Source of the DNA: DASUPK01 sp963848955
GTDB lineage: Bacteria; Actinomycetota; Thermoleophilia; Solirubrobacterales; 70-9
NCBI GenBank assembly: GCA_963848955.1
Contig: CAWKFQ010000012.1
Coordinates: 62,001 to 126,000 of the forward strand
DNA length: 64,000 bases
Direction: 5' to 3'
Shown here: one piece after another, positions 52,481-59,593 of the stretch
How positions within the stretch are numbered: the first letter of the stretch is position 1
Layout of the letters: each line of letters opens with the position of its first letter
Made by a program: the position numbers and the translations under genes
Notes under the pieces: generated by a model
Database searches by the model: none
What the model was told of the DNA's origin: nothing
Seen by the model: only the letters and a program-made list of their open reading frames with translations

Positions 52481-52699
52481 ATTCCCTCGAAAATCGCGAT
52501 CGACTGGGAGAGCGCCCAGCGCGCGCCGGGGCGCGGCGAGGTGCGACCCGTCGGCGACTCGGGCTTCACGCCTGCTCCCGCACCGCCATCCGGCGGCGAT
52601 CACATCGCGGAGCTCGAGCGGCTCGCCAAGCTGCGGGACTCCGGCGCCCTCACCGACGCCGAGTTCGCGCAGGAGAAGGCGAAGATCCTCGGGTCATAG
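52481..52699 (+). CDS. SHOCT-domain small protein, start unclear
   Basis: About 72 residues. The C-terminal SHOCT motif is clear: HIAELERLAKLRDSGALTDA then EFAQEKAKILGS. The N-terminal part reads SKIAIDWESAQRAPGRGEVR. The frame is open from the thrC stop but has no ATG, GTG or TTG; the best candidate is ATT at 52481, seven bases after GGGAGGG. Alternatively GTG at 52473 (VGLF) with one missing C in the CCC run near 52484 would give a natural VGLFPSKIAIDW start. SHOCT domains are short oligomerisation modules. Confidence 0.65.
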   Translation: MPSKIAIDWESAQRAPGRGEVRPVGDSGFTPAPAPPSGGDHIAELERLAKLRDSGALTDAEFAQEKAKILGS

Positions 52700-52707
52700 C
52701 CACCACG

Positions 52708-52750
52708 AGGCGGGTCGCTCCCGGCTTCGCCTTCGGGGCGCCCGGCGTCT
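52708..52750 (+). repeat. REP-like repeat, copy D (degenerate)
   Basis: GGGTCGCTCC (52712-52721), then CGGCTTCGCC, then TTCGGGGCGCCC: the same layout as copies A-C (GGGT-GCTCC, a CTTCGC loop, GG-GC-CCC) with several substitutions. It lies between the SHOCT gene and thrB, so thrB is flanked by copies D and C. Confidence 0.45.
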
Positions 52751-52767
52751 GCGGATAGCCTCCGCTC

Positions 52768-53646
52768 GTGACCGCGAGACGACGGCTGGTCAAGGTGCCG
52801 GCCACATCGGCCAACCTCGGGCCCGGATACGACGTGCTGGCGGCGGCGCTGGCCATGCACCTCGAGCTCGAGGTGGAGGAGGTGGGGACGTTCTCGGTCG
52901 AGGCGAATGGCCTGGGCGTCCCGCTCGATCGCTCCAACCTCTGCGTCCGCGCCTTCCAGGCACTGCGTCCGGCGGACGGGATCGCCTTCCGGATCAAGAG
53001 CGAGATCCCGCTCGCGGCGGGGCTGGGCTCGAGTGCGGCGGCGATCGTCGCCGGCCTGCTGGCCGCCGACCATCTCTATGAGCTCGCGCACGAGACATCG
53101 GACGTCCTGGTCAAGGCCGCCGAGCTCGAGGGTCACCCGGACAACGTCGCGGCCGCGCTGTACGGCGGGTTCGTCATCTGCGCCGAGGACGGCAGCGGCG
53201 TGACGGCCACTCGGCTCGATCCGCCGCAGGGGGTGGAGGGCGTGGTGGTGATCCCGGGCGAGCAGGTGCCCACCGAGGAAGCGCGCAAGGCGATCCCCGA
53301 ACTGGTCCCCCTCACCGACGCCGTCGCCAACATCTCGGCAGCCTCAGAGCTCGTGCTCGGCATCCAGCGCTCGGACCTCACCCTGATCGGCAGAGGGCTG
53401 TCGGATCGGCTGCACCAGCCGCATCGGGCCCACCTCTACCCGCGCTCGATGGAGATCGTGCAGGAGGCGCCGCGAATGGGCGCGATCGGGGCGACGATCT
53501 CCGGCGCCGGACCGTCGGTGCTCGTCTGGACCTTCTGGCAGAGCACCGGCGAGGTGATGAAGAAGCTCACGCAGAGGGTCGGGGACTGGGCTGAGGTGCG
53601 CCGGGTGCCGTTCTCGCCGATCGGTGCGGACGTGCCCGAGCTGTGA
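52768..53646 (+). CDS. thrB: Homoserine kinase
   Basis: 292 residues, GHMP kinase family. KVPATSANLGPGYDVLAAAL at the N-terminus, the ATP loop IPLAAGLGSSAAAIVAGLLA, and the C-terminal motif AIGATISGAGPSVLVWT are all present. ELEGHPDNVAAALYGGFVI is the substrate-binding block. It phosphorylates homoserine for ThrC. GTG at 52768 is in a favourable position although the preceding 60 bases hold a repeat rather than a clear Shine-Dalgarno. Confidence 0.95.
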   Translation: MTARRRLVKVPATSANLGPGYDVLAAALAMHLELEVEEVGTFSVEANGLGVPLDRSNLCVRAFQALRPADGIAFRIKSEIPLAAGLGSSAAAIVAGLLAADHLYELAHETSDVLVKAAELEGHPDNVAAALYGGFVICAEDGSGVTATRLDPPQGVEGVVVIPGEQVPTEEARKAIPELVPLTDAVANISAASELVLGIQRSDLTLIGRGLSDRLHQPHRAHLYPRSMEIVQEAPRMGAIGATISGAGPSVLVWTFWQSTGEVMKKLTQRVGDWAEVRRVPFSPIGADVPEL

Positions 53647-54011
53647 CGGCCTCATCAAACGGGTTGCTCCTCGCTTCGCTCGGAACACCCTCGGATAAAA
53701 GCTCCCTCTCGCTCTGGTCGGAGGACTCGTTTCTCTCGATCGCCTCCAAGGGCTCGGCCCTCTCGATCGGGTCTGTCGGCTCGTTCGCCTCGATCGGGTC
53801 GATCGGGTCGGCCGGCTCGGCTTTCTCCGTTGCCTCCGCGGGTTCGGCAGGTTCGGTGATGTCCTTCGCTTGCGCCGGCTCGATCCTGTCGGCGCGGGCG
53901 CGGGATTCGATCATCGGGGACCCTGAGCGAAGCAATGCCGCTCTGCTCTCCGCCGGCATCCTGGCCCTTTGCGCCGCCGCAATCGCCGGCTGGGCGTTGC
54001 ACCGGCGCTGA
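53643..54011 (+). CDS. Serine-rich SIGS-repeat protein with C-terminal membrane helix
   Basis: 122 residues if it starts at GTG 53643, overlapping the thrB stop. Residues about 20-80 are a regular array in which Ser recurs every three residues: LSIASKGSALSIGSVGSFAS, IGSIGSAGSAFSVASAGSAG and SVMSFACAGSILSA. Such periodicity suggests a narrow beta-solenoid. The C-terminus is one membrane helix AALLSAGILALCAAAIAGWA ending LHRR. Similar S-[IVA]-[GA]-S repeats occur in other actinobacterial small proteins; function unknown. The first 20 residues are encoded by REP-like copy C, so the start may be further in. Confidence 0.6.
   Translation: MTASSNGLLLASLGTPSDKSSLSLWSEDSFLSIASKGSALSIGSVGSFASIGSIGSAGSAFSVASAGSAGSVMSFACAGSILSARARDSIIGDPERSNAALLSAGILALCAAAIAGWALHRR
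53657..53697 (+). repeat. REP-like repeat, copy C
   Basis: AAAC, then GGGTTGCTCC (53661-53670), TCGCTTCGCTC, then GGAACACCCTCGGATAA. It matches copy B left arm over most of its length with one stem mismatch. It overlaps the 5' end of the SIGS-repeat gene immediately after thrB. Confidence 0.7.
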
Positions 54012-54082
54012 TTCGGACGGGGACGGCCCCACGGACTAGGGGGTACGTAGCGGGACCGCCCCGCCCGAAGCAAGCGTCCTGC

Positions 54083-54310
54083 TCAGGTGGTGCTGGTCGG
54101 TGTGGTCGTTGTCGTGCCTGTCTCGAAGCCGCACTTCTTGCCCTTGTCATTGGGCGCCGGCTTCTTTGGATGCTTCTTCGCCTTCTTGGCCGGACACGGT
54201 TTGCTGTTGTGCGGAACGCCGCCCTTGTCGGCGGAGCTCATCACCGGGAAAGCCCCGGCGATACCGAGGCAGGTCGCGAACACCGCCAGCTTGCGCGTTC
54301 TCACCTTCAC
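54083..54310 (-). CDS. Small secreted basic protein, 75 residues
   Basis: Signal peptide KLAVFATCLGIAGAFPVMSS at the N-terminus, then a Lys/Pro-rich mature part (CPAKKAKKHPKKPAPNDKGK) with two Cys (one in KPCPAKK, one in KKCGFE) and a Thr-rich tail TTTTTPTSTT. No family is recognised. The pattern resembles small wall-associated or cation-rich secreted proteins. It is convergent with the SIGS-repeat gene. Confidence 0.6.
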   Translation of the reverse strand: MKVRTRKLAVFATCLGIAGAFPVMSSADKGGVPHNSKPCPAKKAKKHPKKPAPNDKGKKCGFETGTTTTTPTSTT

Positions 54311-54383
54311 GTACGGATCACCTCCGTGGCTGGTTTGGTCTCCCCAACCGAGAAAGCGACGGAGGGCGCGCGAGGGTTACGGC

Positions 54384-54815
54384 CTATTCGAGCAAACCGA
54401 CCTGGCGCAGGATCGAGACCGAGTCCGAGTACACGTCCTTGCGCTTCACCTGGCCGTCCTCGTAGGGGATCACGTCGATCCCACGCCACTCGATCTTCCT
54501 GCCGGTCGGCTCGGCGACGAGGTCTCCGCGGCGCATGGTGTTCGAGTGGGTGGCCGTGGCGGTCCACTCCTGTGTGACGACGCCGTCGCGCACGTAGAGA
54601 CGGCGGGTCTCGAAGTGGATGTCGGGCCAGGTCTCGAAGATCGCGCCGATGTGCTCGCGGACCTGATCGCCCTGAGCCGACTCGCCCGCGGTGTGGTTCT
54701 CGAAGACCATGCCGGGCGCGTGCATCGACATGATCGCGTCGAGGTCATGGTCGTTCCACGCCTCGTTGTAACGACCGATCGCCTCTTCGAGACTCTGCGC
54801 CGAGTCGTCTCCCAC
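54384..54815 (-). CDS. SnoaL-like / nuclear-transport-factor-2 family protein
   Basis: 143 residues from GTG 54815. LEEAIGRYNEAWNDHDLDAI, MHAPGMVFENHTAGESAQGD, IFETWPDIHFETRRLYVRDG, VVTQEWTATATHSNTMRRGD and WRGIDVIPYEDGQVKRKDVY are the usual SnoaL-like polyketide-cyclase or ester-cyclase blocks. The reaction is unknown. It is divergent from the cupin gene. Confidence 0.82.
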   Translation of the reverse strand: MGDDSAQSLEEAIGRYNEAWNDHDLDAIMSMHAPGMVFENHTAGESAQGDQVREHIGAIFETWPDIHFETRRLYVRDGVVTQEWTATATHSNTMRRGDLVAEPTGRKIEWRGIDVIPYEDGQVKRKDVYSDSVSILRQVGLLE

Positions 54816-54875
54816 GGGTGGACAGGATATGTTCGGGGCGCCCGGCGAGACAAGGGGAACGCGAGGAGGAGAGAG

Positions 54876-55250
54876 ATGGCCGAGGGCTACACGATCAACA
54901 ACGTCGATGAGTTCGAGGAGATGGAGGGGAGTGGAGGAGCCACCTGGCGCCTGGCGCGCAAGACCCTGGGCGCCGAGTCCTTCGGGTTCAACGTCGTCGA
55001 CATCGAGCCGGGCGGGCAGATTCCCGAGCACAACCACAGCGGCGACAACCAGGAGGAGGTCTTCATCATCCTCGACGGCCAGGGGACGATCGTTGCCGAC
55101 GGCGAGGAGCACGATGCGCCCGCGGGCACCTACTGCCGTTACGCCCCCGAGGTGAATCGCACGATCCGCAACGACTCCGACGCGAACGTCCGCGCGCTAC
55201 TGATCGGGGTGCCGGTCGACAGCGGCTACGAGCAGATGCCCTGGGGCTGA
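54876..55250 (+). CDS. Cupin-domain protein
   Basis: 124 residues. ATG 54876 follows GAGGAGGAGAG. Cupin motif 1 is IPEHNHSGDNQEEVFIILDG and motif 2 is HDAPAGTYCRYAPEVNRTIR, so one beta-barrel with a possible metal site (two His in the first motif, a Glu, and Asn in place of the second-motif His). Small cupins of this kind are isomerases, dioxygenases or binding proteins. No substrate can be assigned. Confidence 0.85.
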   Translation: MAEGYTINNVDEFEEMEGSGGATWRLARKTLGAESFGFNVVDIEPGGQIPEHNHSGDNQEEVFIILDGQGTIVADGEEHDAPAGTYCRYAPEVNRTIRNDSDANVRALLIGVPVDSGYEQMPWG

Positions 55251-55357
55251 TCAGGCGCAGGACTTGATGCCTAAGTCGTCAGCCAGGGAGTAAGCCTCCA
55301 GAGAAGCGTCACCGGAAAGCCGACGTCCCCGGTCGGTTTTTGTTAGGTTGCCCGAAG

Positions 55358-55371
55358 TTAGGGCTACCTAA
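55358..55371. promoter_or_regulatory. DtxR/IdeR-like iron box upstream of efeUO
   Basis: TTAGG-GCTA-CCTAA is a palindrome, with another TTAGG-T at 55343-55348. The IdeR/DtxR consensus contains TTAGG and CCTAA half-sites with this spacing. The box lies 35 bases before the GTG of efeU, so repression by iron-loaded IdeR/DtxR is expected. Confidence 0.65.
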
Positions 55372-55405
55372 TGAACGATTTCGCGAACACAGACCGGGCT
55401 GAGAA

Positions 55406-56266
55406 GTGATCCCGACCCTCGTCATCACCCTGCGAGAGGGCGTCGAGGCGTCACTGATCGTCGGCATCGTCGCGGCCTTCCTGGTCAAGCAGGGGCGTCG
55501 CGACGCTCTCGGCCTCATGTGGCTCGGAGTCGGCCTGGCCGTGGGGATCTGCGTCGCAGTCGCAGTCGCCCTCCGCGTGATCGGCGACGAGCTTCCGCAG
55601 CGAGAGCAGGAGGGGCTGGAGACGGTCGTCGGCCTCATCGCCGTCGGAATGATCAGCTACATGATCATCTGGATGCGGCGGCACGCCCGCGGCCTCAAGG
55701 CCCAGCTCGAGGGCCACGCCGCGGAGGCGCTGGCCGTCGGCTCGGCGACCGCGCTCGTCGGGATGGCGTTCCTCGCCGTCCTGCGGGAGGGGTTCGAGAC
55801 GGCGGTGTTCCTGCTCGCCGCCTTCCAAGACACGTCGGATACGGCGGCGGCGGGAGCCGGAGCCGTGATCGGGCTGATGGCGGCGGTCGGCCTGGGCCTC
55901 GCAATCTACTTCGGGGGCGTCCGCATAAATCTCTCGCGCTTCTTCCGCATCACCGGCTTCGTCCTCGTGCTGGTGGCCGCGGGTCTGCTGGCGACCGCGG
56001 CACACACGGCTCACGAGGCGGGCTGGATCAACGGCATGCAGGGACAGGCGCTGGACCTGACCTGGCTGGTGCAGCCTGGAACGGTGACCGGCTCGCTGCT
56101 CACCGGCATGCTCGGCCTGCAGCCGCAGCCCACCGAGATCGAGGTCCTCGTCTACCTGCTGTACGCAATCCCGATGGGCCTCTACGTGGTCTGGCCGGAC
56201 CGCTGGCGAAAGGCGATCCGGGTTCGCCGCCAGCCCGTAGCTGCCACGACTCAGACGGAGGTTTGA
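55406..56266 (+). CDS. efeU: Ferrous/ferric iron permease EfeU (FTR1 family)
   Basis: 286 residues, seven predicted membrane helices. The two REGxE iron motifs are VITLREGVEASLIVGIV and FLAVLREGFETAVFLLAAF. Other typical segments are IVAAFLVKQGRRDALGLMW and AAHTAHEAGWINGMQGQAL. GTG at 55406 is the first codon before the first helix. The stop overlaps the efeO start (TGATG). It takes up iron handed over by EfeO at the cell surface. Confidence 0.93.
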   Translation: MIPTLVITLREGVEASLIVGIVAAFLVKQGRRDALGLMWLGVGLAVGICVAVAVALRVIGDELPQREQEGLETVVGLIAVGMISYMIIWMRRHARGLKAQLEGHAAEALAVGSATALVGMAFLAVLREGFETAVFLLAAFQDTSDTAAAGAGAVIGLMAAVGLGLAIYFGGVRINLSRFFRITGFVLVLVAAGLLATAAHTAHEAGWINGMQGQALDLTWLVQPGTVTGSLLTGMLGLQPQPTEIEVLVYLLYAIPMGLYVVWPDRWRKAIRVRRQPVAATTQTEV

Positions 56267-57390
56267 TGATCACCCGACGTACCCGACCTGCCTACTTCGC
56301 GGCAGGATTCATCGCGATCGGCGCCCTGCTGTTCGCCGGCTGCGGCAACTCCGATGACCCCCCCGCCGGAGCCACCAAGCTCTCCTTCAACCTCACCGAC
56401 GCGGGCTGCGACCCGGCTCAGGCCTCAGCGCCCGCCGGCCCGGTCACGTTCGACGTCACCAACGAAGGCGCCGCCGGCGTCACCGAGCTCGAGGTCCTCG
56501 ACGGCGACACCATCCTCGGCGAGCGCGAGAACCTCAGCGACGGGCTGAGCGGCAGCTTCACCGTCACCCTCGATGCAGGCACGTACACGGTCTACTGCCC
56601 GGGTGGTGACTCCGCCGAGCGCGGCACGCTGACCGTCACCGGTCGGTCGAATGCCAACCAGAGCGACGAGGCGGCCGCGGCGGTCGATCGCTACCGCCGC
56701 TACATCGAGGATCAGACCGCGCTGCTCGTGAAGGACACCGAGCCCTTCGTGCAGGCCGTCGAGACCGGGAACGTCGAACAGGCGAAGAGCCTCTATCCCG
56801 TCGCGCGGCTCCCGTACGAGCGGGTCGAGCCGGTGGCCGAAACGTTCGGGAACCTCGACCCTGAGATTGACGCCAGAACGGGGGACGTCCCCGCCGCGAA
56901 GTGGAGCGGCTTCCACCCGATCGAGAAGGCGCTCTGGGTCGATGACACGACCCAGGGCCTGGGCCCCGTGGCCGCGACGCTGCTCGCCGACGTGAAGCTC
57001 CTGCAGAAGAAGGTGGCGACGATCAAGCTCGAGCCGGCCCAGATCGCCAACGGGGCGAACGAGCTCCTCGGCGAGGTCTCCGCGTCGAAGATCACCGGCG
57101 AGGAGGAGCGCTACTCCCACGTCGACCTGTACGACTTCCAGGCGAACGTCGATGGGTCGAAGGCCGCCTTCGACGCGGTCAAGCCGGTCCTGGAGAAGCG
57201 CAACCCGGACCTCGCCTCTGAGATCGAGCAGCGCTTCGCCGACGTCGAGGCCGCGCTGCAGCCGTACAAGCGCGGGGAGGGTTACGTGCTCTACGGCGAG
57301 CTCACCGAGCAGGACAAGCGGAAGCTCGCGCAGTCGATCGACGCCCTAGGCGAGCCTCTCTCTCAGGTGGCGGCCATCGTCGTCCAATAA
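56266..57390 (+). CDS. efeO: Iron uptake lipoprotein EfeO (cupredoxin + M75 imelysin-like)
   Basis: 374 residues. Signal AGFIAIGALLFAGCGN has a lipobox (FAGC). Residues about 40-130 form a cupredoxin-like domain (FNLTDAGCDP, GTYTVYCPGGDSAERGTL), and residues 140-370 a helical M75 imelysin-like domain with SGFHPIEKALW, the HxxE metal motif. EfeO delivers iron to EfeU. The DyP peroxidase EfeB that usually completes the operon is not downstream; a hairpin and a convergent gene follow instead. Confidence 0.93.
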   Translation: MITRRTRPAYFAAGFIAIGALLFAGCGNSDDPPAGATKLSFNLTDAGCDPAQASAPAGPVTFDVTNEGAAGVTELEVLDGDTILGERENLSDGLSGSFTVTLDAGTYTVYCPGGDSAERGTLTVTGRSNANQSDEAAAAVDRYRRYIEDQTALLVKDTEPFVQAVETGNVEQAKSLYPVARLPYERVEPVAETFGNLDPEIDARTGDVPAAKWSGFHPIEKALWVDDTTQGLGPVAATLLADVKLLQKKVATIKLEPAQIANGANELLGEVSASKITGEEERYSHVDLYDFQANVDGSKAAFDAVKPVLEKRNPDLASEIEQRFADVEAALQPYKRGEGYVLYGELTEQDKRKLAQSIDALGEPLSQVAAIVVQ

Positions 57391-57423
57391 GGAGACGATG
57401 GCCGCAGCGTGAGCGCGGAAGTC

Positions 57424-57452
57424 AGCCGAGCCCGGGCCGGCTGGGCTCGGCT
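57424..57452. terminator. Stem-loop between convergent genes
   Basis: Perfect ten-base stem AGCCGAGCCC / GGGCTCGGCT with loop GGGCCGGCT, 33 bases after the efeO stop and touching the stop of the convergent gene. No T-run follows on either strand, so termination may be weak or rho-assisted. Confidence 0.5.
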
Positions 57453-57748
57453 CAGGAAGAGAGCCAGCTTCCGCCGGGTGGGACCACCCGGAGCCCCTCG
57501 GCAAGCTCGGCGGCCCTCTCCGGACCGAGGTCGGCCACCTGATCCGCTCCCTCCGCCTCCATCAGATCGGCGAGCTCACGCCAGGCCCGACCGACCGGTG
57601 CGACCTTCTGCTCCAGGCCGCCGCCGCTCAGGCCGCTGAAGCGATCGGCCAGGGTACGGGCGTCCTCCGGAGTCACCTCGCCGTAGGGCCTGTAGCCGTC
57701 GCCGACGTAGACCTCGCGGGCGAGCAGTTCCTCTCCATCGGTTGACAT
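57452..57748 (-). CDS. Small hypothetical protein, about 98 residues
   Basis: Two nearby ATGs (57757 or 57748) could start it. The sequence is soluble and acidic: EELLAREVYVGDGYRPYGEV, TPEDARTLADRFSGLSGGGL, and VAPVGRAWRELADLMEAEGA. No family is recognised. It lies between efeO and the hydrogenase cluster on the opposite strand, and its 5' side faces the hyp promoter. Confidence 0.5.
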   Translation of the reverse strand: MSTDGEELLAREVYVGDGYRPYGEVTPEDARTLADRFSGLSGGGLEQKVAPVGRAWRELADLMEAEGADQVADLGPERAAELAEGLRVVPPGGSWLSS

Positions 57749-57800
57749 CGAGCCCATTGTCCCCCAGTCGGAGGATCTCCTCGACCTCCCTCACCTTTCC

Positions 57801-57829
57801 TTGACACGTTCTGGGGAGGGGAGTAGGTT
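57801..57829 (+). promoter_or_regulatory. Promoter of the hydrogenase cluster
   Basis: TTGACA (57801-57806), a 17-base spacer and TAGGTT (57824-57829), 55 bases before the hypC ATG. It is an almost ideal housekeeping-sigma -35 with a fair -10. All seven downstream genes run in this direction with short gaps, so it may drive the whole operon. Confidence 0.6.
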
Positions 57830-57883
57830 CGCGGCGCTCGGGTATTTCTGGCGTCAAGGCGCCCATTCCGAGAGGAGAGCTGG

Positions 57884-58162
57884 ATGTGCCTGGCGATTCC
57901 AGGTCAAGTGGTTGAAGTGGTCGACGAAGCCAACCGCCTCGCCAAGGTGGACGTTGCGGGAGTCCAGCGGAACGTCAATGTCGGGCTCCTGGACGAGGAG
58001 GGCGAGGGGGCGGTCCCCGGCGATTGGGTACTGATCCACGTCGGCTTCGCGATCTCGAAGGTCGACGAGGAGGAGGCTCGGGCGACTCTCGGCCTCCTCG
58101 AGGGTATGGGCAAGGACTACGAGCAGGAGCTCGAGGAGCTCAAGGCGAGCGTGATCGAGTGA
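57884..58162 (+). CDS. hypC: Hydrogenase maturation chaperone HypC
   Basis: 92 residues. The N-terminal MCLAIPGQVVEVVDE is the HypC signature; the Cys2 left after Met removal binds the Fe(CN)2CO unit. VDVAGVQRNVNVGLLDEE and PGDWVLIHVGFAISKVDEEE complete the OB-like fold, and there is a charged C-terminal helix. GAGAGGAGAG precedes the ATG. It hands the iron ligand set from HypD to the large-subunit precursor. Confidence 0.95.
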   Translation: MCLAIPGQVVEVVDEANRLAKVDVAGVQRNVNVGLLDEEGEGAVPGDWVLIHVGFAISKVDEEEARATLGLLEGMGKDYEQELEELKASVIE

Positions 58163-58229
58163 CCAGCCGCCACTGCCCATGGTCCCGGCGACGTTTCCGC
58201 CCCGGCTGTGGGGAGAGGAGCCCGGGAGA

Positions 58230-58475
58230 ATGACCGACGGCCTCATCCCCAGTTGCGACCACACGACGGGATGCATCACTTGTGGGGATGAGGCGGTCCG
58301 GATGCGGGTCATCCGCATCGACATCGAGCGTGAGCTCGCGCTCTGCGCAACCGAGGATGGCGGCGAGCGGAGCACGGTCGAGATCGCCCTGGTGCAACCG
58401 GTCTCCGAGGGGGATCACGTGCTGGTCCATGCCGGGACCGCGATCGCGCATGCGGGAAGCCAGGTGGCTGCATGA
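58230..58475 (+). CDS. HypC/HupF-like second maturation chaperone
   Basis: 81 residues from ATG 58230 (an in-frame ATG at 58179 would add 17). It starts MTDGLIPSCDHTTGCITCGD and continues VRMRVIRIDIERELALCATE, VEIALVQPVSEGDHVLVHAG and AIAHAGSQVAA, so it has the HypC fold but with an N-terminal Cys-rich lead (C, then CITC) instead of MC. It ends in the hypD start overlap. Actinobacterial hydrogenase clusters often carry such a HupF-like paralogue; its separate role is not established. Confidence 0.82.
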   Translation: MTDGLIPSCDHTTGCITCGDEAVRMRVIRIDIERELALCATEDGGERSTVEIALVQPVSEGDHVLVHAGTAIAHAGSQVAA

Positions 58476-59593
58476 CGATGAAGTACATGGACGAGTTCCG
58501 CGACGCGGAGCTCGGCCGGGCACTCGCCGGCAAGATCCTCGACGCGGTCGAGCCGGGCCGCCACTACAAGGTGATGGAGGTCTGCGGGGGCCACACCCAC
58601 TCGATCTACAAGTACGGGATCGACGACCTGCTCCCGGAGAACGTGGAGCTGGTCCACGGCCCGGGCTGCCCGGTCTGCGTGATCCCAATGGGCCGCGTCG
58701 ACGACGGGATCGCGATGGCCACCGAGAACGACATCATCTTCGCCTGCTTCGGCGACATGATGCGGGTGCCGGGCTCGGAGAAGACGCTCACCGAAGCCAA
58801 GGCCGACGGAGCGGATATCCGCATGGTGTACTCGCCGCTCGACGCACTCCGCTTGGCGAAGCAGAATCCGGACCGCGAGGTGGTCTTCTTCGCGATCGGG
58901 TTCGAGACGACCGCCCCGTCCACCGCGTTGACCATGAAGCGGGCGCGTGCGGAGGGCGTCACGAACTTCTCCTGCATGTGCAACCACGTCACGATCGTGC
59001 CGCCGCTGCGGGCGCTACTCGACTCACCCGACCTCCGGCTGGACGGCTTCATCGGCCCAGGACACGTCTCGACGGTCGTCGGGGCGCGGCCGTTCGAGTT
59101 CATCCCGAAGGACTACGGCAAGCCGGTGGTGGTCGCGGGCTTCGAGCCGCTCGACATCCTCCACGCGATCCGGATGATCCTCGGGCAGCTGGGCGAGGGA
59201 CGCTGTGAGGTCGAGAATCAGTACAGCCGGGTCGTGCCCTACGACGGGAACCCGGCGGCGCTCAAGGTGATGTCCGAGGTCTTCGAGCTGCGCCCCCACT
59301 TCGAGTGGCGGGGGCTCGGCTTCATCTCTCAGAGCGCGCTCAGGTTGAGCGATGCCTACGCGGAGCTCGATGCGGAGAAGCGGTTCGGCGTGCCGGGCGT
59401 TCGGGTCGCGGACCCAAAGGCCTGTCAGTGCGGCGAGGTATTGAAGGGCGTCATCAAGCCGTACGAGTGCAAGGTGTTCGGCACGGCCTGCACGCCCGAG
59501 CACGCGATCGGGACCTGCATGGTCTCGCCTGAGGGGGCCTGCGCCGCCTACTACAACTACGGGCGCTTCGCCCGGGAGAAGGAGCTCGTCTGA
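58472..59593 (+). CDS. hypD: Hydrogenase formation protein HypD
   Basis: 373 residues. The conserved Cys and His motifs are MEVCGGHTHSIYKYGIDDLL, LVHGPGCPVCVIPMGRVDDG, FSCMCNHVTIVPPL, FIGPGHVSTVVGARPFEFIP and the C-terminal iron-sulfur cysteines KACQCGEVLKG, CKVFGTACTPEHAIGTCMVS, which bind the [4Fe-4S] cluster. It assembles Fe(CN)2CO with HypC and accepts cyanide from HypE. The start overlaps the HypC-like gene and its stop overlaps hypE. Confidence 0.96.
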   Translation: MTMKYMDEFRDAELGRALAGKILDAVEPGRHYKVMEVCGGHTHSIYKYGIDDLLPENVELVHGPGCPVCVIPMGRVDDGIAMATENDIIFACFGDMMRVPGSEKTLTEAKADGADIRMVYSPLDALRLAKQNPDREVVFFAIGFETTAPSTALTMKRARAEGVTNFSCMCNHVTIVPPLRALLDSPDLRLDGFIGPGHVSTVVGARPFEFIPKDYGKPVVVAGFEPLDILHAIRMILGQLGEGRCEVENQYSRVVPYDGNPAALKVMSEVFELRPHFEWRGLGFISQSALRLSDAYAELDAEKRFGVPGVRVADPKACQCGEVLKGVIKPYECKVFGTACTPEHAIGTCMVSPEGACAAYYNYGRFAREKELV

